64,000 nucleotides of DNA from Liolophura sinensis (taxonomy: Eukaryota > Mollusca > Polyplacophora > Chitonida > Chitonidae). Numbering within the stretch: the stretch's first letter is position 1; each line of letters starts with the position of its first letter. The notes under the pieces were generated by a model that saw only the letters and a list, made by a program, of their open reading frames with translations, made no database searches and was not told the DNA's origin. The stretch lies in the NCBI RefSeq assembly GCF_032854445.1, contig NC_088295.1, positions 18,151,385 to 18,215,384 of the forward strand, read 5' to 3'. Shown here in pieces: positions 62,201 to 64,000 of the stretch. Position numbers and translations under genes: made by a program.

Positions 62201-63795
62201 TCATAGAGGATGTTTGCGGTATTCAGCTGGTGGAATTTGGTCCTTCATGGATGTGTTATTCACGTCTTTCTTCCTCAGCATGCCTCTACATGTATATGAA
62301 CATTTACTATTAAATGTAGAGGGATGGTTTCCTTATTATGGTTAATGGTACTGTGCCTTATTGTTACTGTCCTTCGTGTGTGTTATTTAATTCTTGGTTT
62401 GTGAGTATGCCTGTTTGAATGTTTTATATTACAGGTTTATTTCTGTATTGTGGCTAACGATTCTGTACCATGTTGTCGTTGTAGTGATGCAAATTCAGCT
62501 TGGAACGTTGGAAACCAGTCTTTGTCAGTAGTTACCACAGTGTGGGGCGTCACACAAACCACGCAGAGTGGTCCTGTCACCCACAGTACCCCAGGATACA
62601 CCAATACCACCATGTCCACCACTCCCTACACACAACAACCCATGGGATTTCCTGGAAATGGCATGCAGAAAGGCCCTTATGGCAACCCTCCCAACATGCC
62701 CTATCGACGAGAGCCAGGGGCGTACGGGCGGCCTGGGTGGGTGTCAGAGCATTTCCTAGCATTCAATGTGCCTTAAGAAATATATCGAAATAGACATGCT
62801 GTTTGAAACATTTGTCACTTAAATATTTACGGAAAGTGCAACAGGCAATGATTAACTGATAAAGTTATAAACTTGGACATACATATATTTCTGTAATTAG
62901 TGAAACTTAGTTCATTTTAAACTGACTGGGATTTTTCTACCCTTACAGCTACCCTCCCACCCCCAACACCCCAGGCTCCTCCCCGGCAGTGTCTGGATCC
63001 AATGACTATCAGGCACCCCCAGGGGCTCTGTCAGCGGCTGCGTTTGTAGCAGCTGCTGCTACAGCGACTGCAACGGCTACAGCAACAGCCAGCATGGTGT
63101 TACAAGAGCAGCAAAACCAGCAGCAGATGAACATGAATATGAATATGAACCTCAATGGCCAGTATGGCCATCAGGTGAGGGACTAGTCTACACTAGGTCT
63201 CCTTTACAATTGATGTTAAGTCTTAAAGAGCAATCAGTAAGGCTATGTACATTTCCATAATTAAGTGAGGATTAAGATATGTTATAAGGGTAAATAAATT
63301 TGAATGAGGGTAAGAGGCTAGTATGATAGAATTCTTTTTACTCTATTTCATCTAAATGTTGGTATGTACAAATGCATTTTGTGACGCACTTGAAGACCTT
63401 AAAATCATACCTTTGGGATGCCAATACTTTTTCAAAAGACTTTTATGTGGCTGTATATGGATATGGCCGTATATTAGGTGAAATACAGAATTTCAGAGTA
63501 TTTATCTGGGCCTTTAGATGAGGTTTGTGTGTGAGGTTGTTATTAATATAGAAATGGAGAGGCATGTAATGAGAGTGTGGTGGTGTTGTTGTTGTTTCAG
63601 ATGCCACATGGCCAGCAGTTTGGTAACCAGTATGGTATGCCTGGCCAGAGGCATCCTGGTCCCATGGGTCCCGGCCCAGGCCCCATGCCCAGCAAACCGG
63701 GACTAGGCAACATGTATGGGGGGCAGAGAAGGCCTGGTCCTTACCCATCACATCACCAAATACAGCAAAAACGCCACTTCCCTAATGGTGCACCA
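29192..63795 (+). CDS. ZMIZ1: ZMIZ1/2-like MIZ-type zinc finger protein, 5' part (7 coding exons, 3' end outside window)
   Basis: Joining 29192-29281, 32330-32443, 43045-43150, 57217-57361, 62485-62736, 62949-63174 and 63601-63795 gives one open frame of 376 codons; every junction has GT-AG borders and keeps phase. The protein matches vertebrate ZMIZ1 as I remember it: [16 protein letters not shown] near the N-terminus, [59 protein letters not shown], and an Ala-rich/Ala-Thr tract. Known of the family: nuclear PIAS-like co-regulators with an SP-RING/MIZ zinc finger linked to SUMO. The vertebrate N-terminal TPR-like domain binds Notch1, and fly tonalli interacts genetically with the Brahma complex. 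The window holds the whole N-terminal domain (about residues 11-123) and part of the Pro/Gly/Gln/Met-rich linker. The MIZ domain must lie to the right. Invertebrates usually have one gene predating the ZMIZ1/ZMIZ2 split, so the symbol denotes orthology to the pair. Confidence 0.95.
29282..32329 (+). other. Intron between coding exons 1 and 2 (3.0 kb)
   Basis: AT-rich throughout with an A run at about 29729-29745. No repeat family, intronic gene or distinct island is recognised. Confidence 0.85.
32330..32443 (+). CDS. ZMIZ1: ZMIZ coding exon 2 (N-terminal domain)
   Basis: The acceptor is CCTGTTTCCTTCCAG ending at 32329; the donor is ACA|GTGAGT at 32443/32444. The 38 codons (residues 31-68) are phase 0 at both ends. 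The peptide includes [19 protein letters not shown] and GLMGCLT, near-identical to the vertebrate N-terminal helical domain. This domain adopts a TPR-like fold in vertebrate ZMIZ1 and is the Notch1-contacting part; that role is family knowledge, not visible here. Confidence 0.95.
35599..35795 (-). mobile_element. tRNA-derived SINE with shortened 3' module
   Basis: On the minus strand a tRNA-like head (GGTTCAGTTGGCGTAATGAC as A-box region, GAGTTCAAGTCC as B-box) leads into the shared body (CTCTCCGGCCGTAAATGGGA, then AACCTGCTGATGG). It then jumps across a deletion with a C run to the end of the tail, AAACACCAATCAAATAAA. Direct GTAGTAGTA repeats at 35590-35598 and 35804-35812 may be the target duplication, although the motif is simple. 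Confidence 0.75.
36218..36247 (+). other. G-quadruplex-prone run
   Basis: GGG runs at short spacing (GGGAGGTCGGGACAGAGGGA, then GGGAGGGGGG) on the sense strand, meeting the G3+N1-7 rule. Confidence 0.45.
36635..36660 (+). other. G-quadruplex-prone run, short loops
   Basis: Five G runs of three to five separated by one or two A residues, on the sense strand. This is the strongest quadruplex candidate in the window. Confidence 0.55.
37160..37485 (-). mobile_element. SINE with a different tRNA-like head and the shared 3' module
   Basis: Reading the minus strand, the head carries GTGGCTGAGTGGTTGAGATG (A-box TGGCTGAGTGG) and GGTTCAATTCC (B-box) at tRNA spacing. A body of its own follows. The module ATGGAAAAGTTTGTCAGTAA … GCCATCGTATGAGTC … TTTTGAGTGAAGCATTAAAT plus an AAATAA-type tail aligns with the 3' module of the other SINEs. 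About 325 bp, apparently full length. Open frames on both strands here are by-products. Confidence 0.7.
38461..38502 (+). mobile_element. SINE 3'-tail fragment
   Basis: TTTTTCTTGAGCATGGCATT followed by AGCCAGCAATCAAATAAA matches the end of the shared 3' module. Confidence 0.55.
39224..39378 (+). mobile_element. 5'-truncated SINE with 14-bp target site duplication
   Basis: The element 39238-39364 starts inside the body (ACCTGTGGATGGTTGTGGGT) and ends with CGGCGTAAAACACAAATCAA plus AAATA repeats. AATAGGACACATCA occurs exactly at 39224-39237 and 39365-39378. 5' truncation plus a perfect target duplication is the mark of LINE-driven target-primed insertion. The exact duplication implies a fairly recent event. 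Confidence 0.9.
39924..39946. promoter_or_regulatory. Palindromic CACCT/AGGTG site
   Basis: CGATCACCT and AGGTGATCG form a perfect 9-bp inverted repeat around TGCCG. Paired CACCT boxes are the known binding arrangement of ZEB-type factors, and single ones of Snail. It lies in a complex intronic island. Function is inferred. Confidence 0.3.
40725..41275 (+). repeat. Pyrimidine-rich minisatellite made of splice-acceptor-like units
   Basis: Irregular 25-60 bp units around CTTGTCCTCCTGTCTTATTT-CAGTGTG. At least eight carry TTTCAG after a long pyrimidine tract (for example near 40745, 40792, 40951, 41045, 41070, 41098, 41130, 41163), so each resembles a 3' splice site. Long open frames over it (up to about 210 codons of Cys/Leu/Ser/Phe) are translations of the repeat, not genes. 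Confidence 0.75.
42198..42225. repeat. (CA)n microsatellite
   Basis: About 14 uninterrupted CA dinucleotides. Confidence 0.9.
43045..43150 (+). CDS. ZMIZ1: ZMIZ coding exon 3 (N-terminal domain)
   Basis: The acceptor is TGTGTGTGATTGTAG ending at 43044; the donor is GCAG|GTAAGT at 43150/43151. The 106 nt encode residues 69-103 plus the first base of codon 104. The peptide [20 protein letters not shown] continues into [10 protein letters not shown], a clear match to ZMIZ1. Its length is not a multiple of three, so skipping shifts the frame and reaches TAG at 57244-57246. The exon opens with GTGGTAAGT, which is itself a consensus 5' splice site three bases inside the exon. It lies between introns of 10.6 and 14.1 kb. 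Confidence 0.95.
43385..43633. repeat. 37-bp minisatellite just downstream of coding exon 3
   Basis: Nearly seven units of ACATTTCATGTATCTAATAG followed by ACACTGCAAACTCTTTA. Variation is limited to a few positions (CATGTATC or CTCGCATC; ACTGC or ACGGC). Confidence 0.85.
45600..47420. promoter_or_regulatory. Candidate regulatory island in the 14-kb intron
   Basis: Complex, GC-richer sequence. A CpG-containing core at about 45710-45760 (GCTGCGCGCCCCAG, GCGAGCGCCCAGCTG) and a non-repetitive stretch at 47120-47420 (ATTGACATGATCAGACC, CAATATTGAACGCCAGCC) stand out from the AT-rich background. No coding exon fits. Called by composition and motif content only. Confidence 0.25.
47740..47915 (-). 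mobile_element. 5'-truncated SINE with 12-bp target duplication
   Basis: The minus-strand element 47752-47903 starts in the body (CTGCCAGCATCCTGCGGATG) and runs to GAGTACCGTGTAAAACACCA and a short tail. TGCTCCTTGATT (47740-47751) and TGTTCCTTGATT (47904-47915) match at 11 of 12 positions and are taken as the target duplication. Confidence 0.8.
48611..48823 (-). mobile_element. MITE-like dispersed element, most complete copy (copy A)
   Basis: Imperfect terminal inverted repeats: left CACCCTAAAGGACCATTAAT-TTCATCCA, and right reading inward CCCTAAATGACCTACAATTT-CATCCAC. TAT lies directly outside both ends (48608-48610 and 48824-48826), a possible target duplication. The interior has no coding frame. 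The reverse complement aligns over about 200 bp with 58400-58610. Confidence 0.65.
56585..56670 (+). repeat. Dispersed direct repeat, upstream partner
   Basis: About 80 bp (GATTTATTTCTCTACG … TCTCAGAATGTTTCAAAATA … TTGGTTGCAGAGATGGTTGA) recurs in the same orientation at 61485-61565. The family is unknown. Confidence 0.65.
57136..57160. repeat. (TG)n/(TA)n tract before coding exon 4
   Basis: TGTGTGTGTGTATGTGTATA lies about 60 bp before the acceptor. UG-rich tracts near acceptors can bind CELF or TDP-43-type proteins; the effect here is unknown. Confidence 0.6.
57217..57361 (+). CDS. ZMIZ1: ZMIZ coding exon 4 (end of N-terminal domain, start of linker)
   Basis: The acceptor is GTGTTGTGTATTTCAG ending at 57216; the donor is CCAAA|GTAAGT at 57361/57362. 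The exon completes codon 104 (Ala), encodes residues 105-151 and leaves AA of codon 152. [15 protein letters not shown] (residues 109-123) is the last conserved helix of the N-terminal domain. A proline, glycine and lysine-rich stretch follows and diverges from vertebrates. An open reading continues one codon past the donor (AAG TAA), so splicing here is required. Confidence 0.94.
58400..58610 (+). mobile_element. MITE-like dispersed element (copy B)
   Basis: Shares AAAAGTGCAGTTTTAGAGGC, AATAAATGTCACAAAAT, TTTTCCAGTAGAATATCATC, CTCAAAGCACCTTTCT and AGTTAGTCATGGGCAAAATT with the reverse complement of copy A, in the same order. Its left terminus is degraded. Confidence 0.6.
59175..59240 (+). 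mobile_element. SINE 3'-tail fragment
   Basis: GTCGTATCAGTAAAATATTC followed by TTGAGTGCTGTTT and ATCTAATCAGTAAATAA corresponds to the end of the shared 3' module. Confidence 0.55.
60292..60433 (+). promoter_or_regulatory. Possible intronic promoter with short ORF
   Basis: TATAAATA at 60292-60299 is followed about 31 bp on by a plausible initiator (TAACAGC near 60320) and then ATG at 60371 in an optimal Kozak context (GCCATGG). The frame runs 20 codons to TGA at 60431-60433. The surrounding 60000-60850 is CpG-richer than the intron. It could be an alternative ZMIZ promoter; a weak GT at 60421 would be phase-compatible with coding exon 5. It could equally be chance. Confidence 0.25.
61485..61565 (+). 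repeat. Dispersed direct repeat, downstream partner
   Basis: GATTATTTCTCTACACC … TCTCACAGAATGTTTCAACA … TTGGTTGCAGTGATGGTTAA aligns with 56585-56670. The two copies bracket coding exon 4. Confidence 0.65.
62485..62736 (+). CDS. ZMIZ1: ZMIZ coding exon 5 ([11 protein letters not shown] motif, Thr/Pro/Gly-rich)
   Basis: The acceptor is ATGTTGTCGTTGTAG ending at 62484. The donor is CCTGG|GTGGGT at 62736/62737, chosen over the GT at 62741 because only 62737 keeps frame into the next exon. It encodes residues 153-235 plus two bases. [11 protein letters not shown] (165-175) is the most conserved segment outside the N-terminal domain. The remainder is rich in Thr, Pro, Gly and Gln and ends with a YGRPG turn, also recognisable in vertebrate ZMIZ1. 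The 252-nt exon is phase-symmetric and could be skipped in frame. Confidence 0.93.
62737..62948 (+). other. Short intron between coding exons 5 and 6 (212 nt)
   Basis: GTGGGT donor and a pyrimidine-rich acceptor. AT-rich interior with nothing recognised. Confidence 0.9.
62949..63174 (+). CDS. ZMIZ1: ZMIZ coding exon 6 (Ala/Thr tract, Gln-rich, Met-Asn repeat)
   Basis: The acceptor is TTTTTCTACCCTTACAG ending at 62948; the donor is CATCAG|GTGAGG at 63174/63175. The exon completes codon 236 (Gly) and encodes residues 237-311, ending in phase 0. It holds a Pro-rich start, an alanine run with five alternating Ala-Thr pairs (about residues 265-283), a Gln-rich segment and a short Met-Asn repeat. 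Vertebrate ZMIZ1 has the same order: poly-Ala, then ATATATA, then a Gln-containing helix. The preceding intron is only 212 nt. Confidence 0.94.
63175..63600 (+). other. Intron between coding exons 6 and 7 (426 nt)
   Basis: Contains a short trace (63385-63437) of the MITE-like family: GAAGACCTTAAAATCATACC, then TTTGGGATGCCAATACTTTT. It ends in a (GTT)n-rich acceptor tract. Confidence 0.85.
63385..63437 (+). mobile_element. Short trace of the MITE-like family (copy D)
   Basis: About 50 bp matching GAAGATCTTAAAATATTACT and TTTTGGTGCCGAAACCTTTT of the copy near 13010-13050, with several mismatches. Confidence 0.4.
63601..63795 (+). CDS. ZMIZ1: ZMIZ coding exon 7 (Pro/Gly/Met-rich linker)
   Basis: The acceptor is GTTGTTGTTGTTTCAG ending at 63600; the donor is GCACCA|GTAAGT at 63795/63796. 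The 65 codons (residues 312-376) are in phase 0 at both ends. The sequence is low complexity, with repeated PG, GPM and Q residues and a basic QQKRHF segment near the end that resembles the IKRPYP region of vertebrate ZMIZ1. This part is expected to be disordered. The gene continues past the right edge; 63796-64000 is the start of the next intron. Confidence 0.9.
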
Positions 63796-64000
63796 GTAAG
63801 TGCTTACACTATAGTTATTTTTTATTTCCTAGCTGAAGATGACACTGATGCAGTAATGCATATCTGGATATGATAGGCCTGTCAGGATTGGCATCAGTGC
63901 ATCATCTATAGACACTGTTAAAGTACTGGCTCAACTGTTTAACATGGAAAAAGGATGATTTTGTATATATTTTATGAAGACCTTGTCTACACATAATAGT
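63796..64000 (+). other. Start of the intron after coding exon 7
   Basis: Begins GTAAGTGC and runs to the window edge. Nothing recognised; the next exon is outside. Confidence 0.85.

Larger units (their letters stand above)
57362..62484 (+). other. Intron between coding exons 4 and 5 (5.1 kb)
   Basis: Contains a MITE-like copy (58400-58610), a SINE tail (59175-59240), a CpG-richer island at about 60000-60850 with a TATA box and Kozak ATG, and the second partner of a direct repeat (61485-61565). The rest is AT-rich with nothing recognised. Confidence 0.85.

Noticed and set aside
63443-63751. 102-codon minus-strand open frame
   Set aside because: Antisense shadow of coding exon 7, whose sense frame is clearly the ZMIZ protein.

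Overview
The window is animal nuclear DNA: AT-rich, dominated by very long introns with canonical GT–AG borders, littered with minisatellites and short retroelements, and without operons or ribosome-binding sites. The SINE tails (a conserved 3' module ending in AAATA repeats) and frequent TACATGTA-type palindromes suggest a lophotrochozoan, most likely a mollusc or brachiopod. The species cannot be fixed from the sequence alone.

One gene is recognised with confidence. It is the 5' half of a plus-strand ZMIZ1/ZMIZ2 orthologue, encoding a PIAS-like zinc-finger MIZ protein (the Drosophila relative is tonalli). Seven coding exons (29157-29281, 32330-32443, 43045-43150, 57217-57361, 62485-62736, 62949-63174, 63601-63795) join in a consistent phase to give 376 codons: the complete N-terminal helical/TPR-like domain, a conserved [11 protein letters not shown] motif, an alanine/alanine-threonine tract, and the start of a Pro/Gly/Gln/Met-rich region. 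The MIZ/SP-RING domain lies beyond the right edge. A probable untranslated 5' exon (15709-15824) sits 13.3 kb upstream of the first coding exon. The 5' leader carries an 8-codon uORF and a start-stop (ATG-TAA) element immediately before the main start.

Layout: 1-15708 is non-coding (upstream flank or an earlier intron). It holds a 48-bp minisatellite with a fresh 370-bp tandem duplication, a possible minus-strand exon of an unknown gene (2146-2312), a 25-bp minisatellite array, and a TA-flanked MITE (5616-6080). 15825-29156 is the 5'UTR intron with nested SINEs, a ~64-bp degenerate array and complex sequence islands rich in PBX/HOX-like and E-box motifs. The coding part then contains introns of 3.0, 10.6, 14.1 and 5.1 kb, followed by closely spaced exons from 62485. 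Inside the introns are SINEs of two kinds (different tRNA-like heads, one shared 3' module), a second dispersed MITE-like family with four traces, a pyrimidine-rich minisatellite that iterates 3' splice-site-like sequences, G-quadruplex-prone runs, and an intronic TATA box followed by a Kozak ATG.

Outstanding points for follow-up are the splice-site architecture (an exon that begins with a consensus donor, and the decoy acceptor array), the leader uORFs, the two transposable families, and the candidate unknown exon near the left end. No CRISPR array, true tRNA, rRNA or bacterial-type feature was seen.
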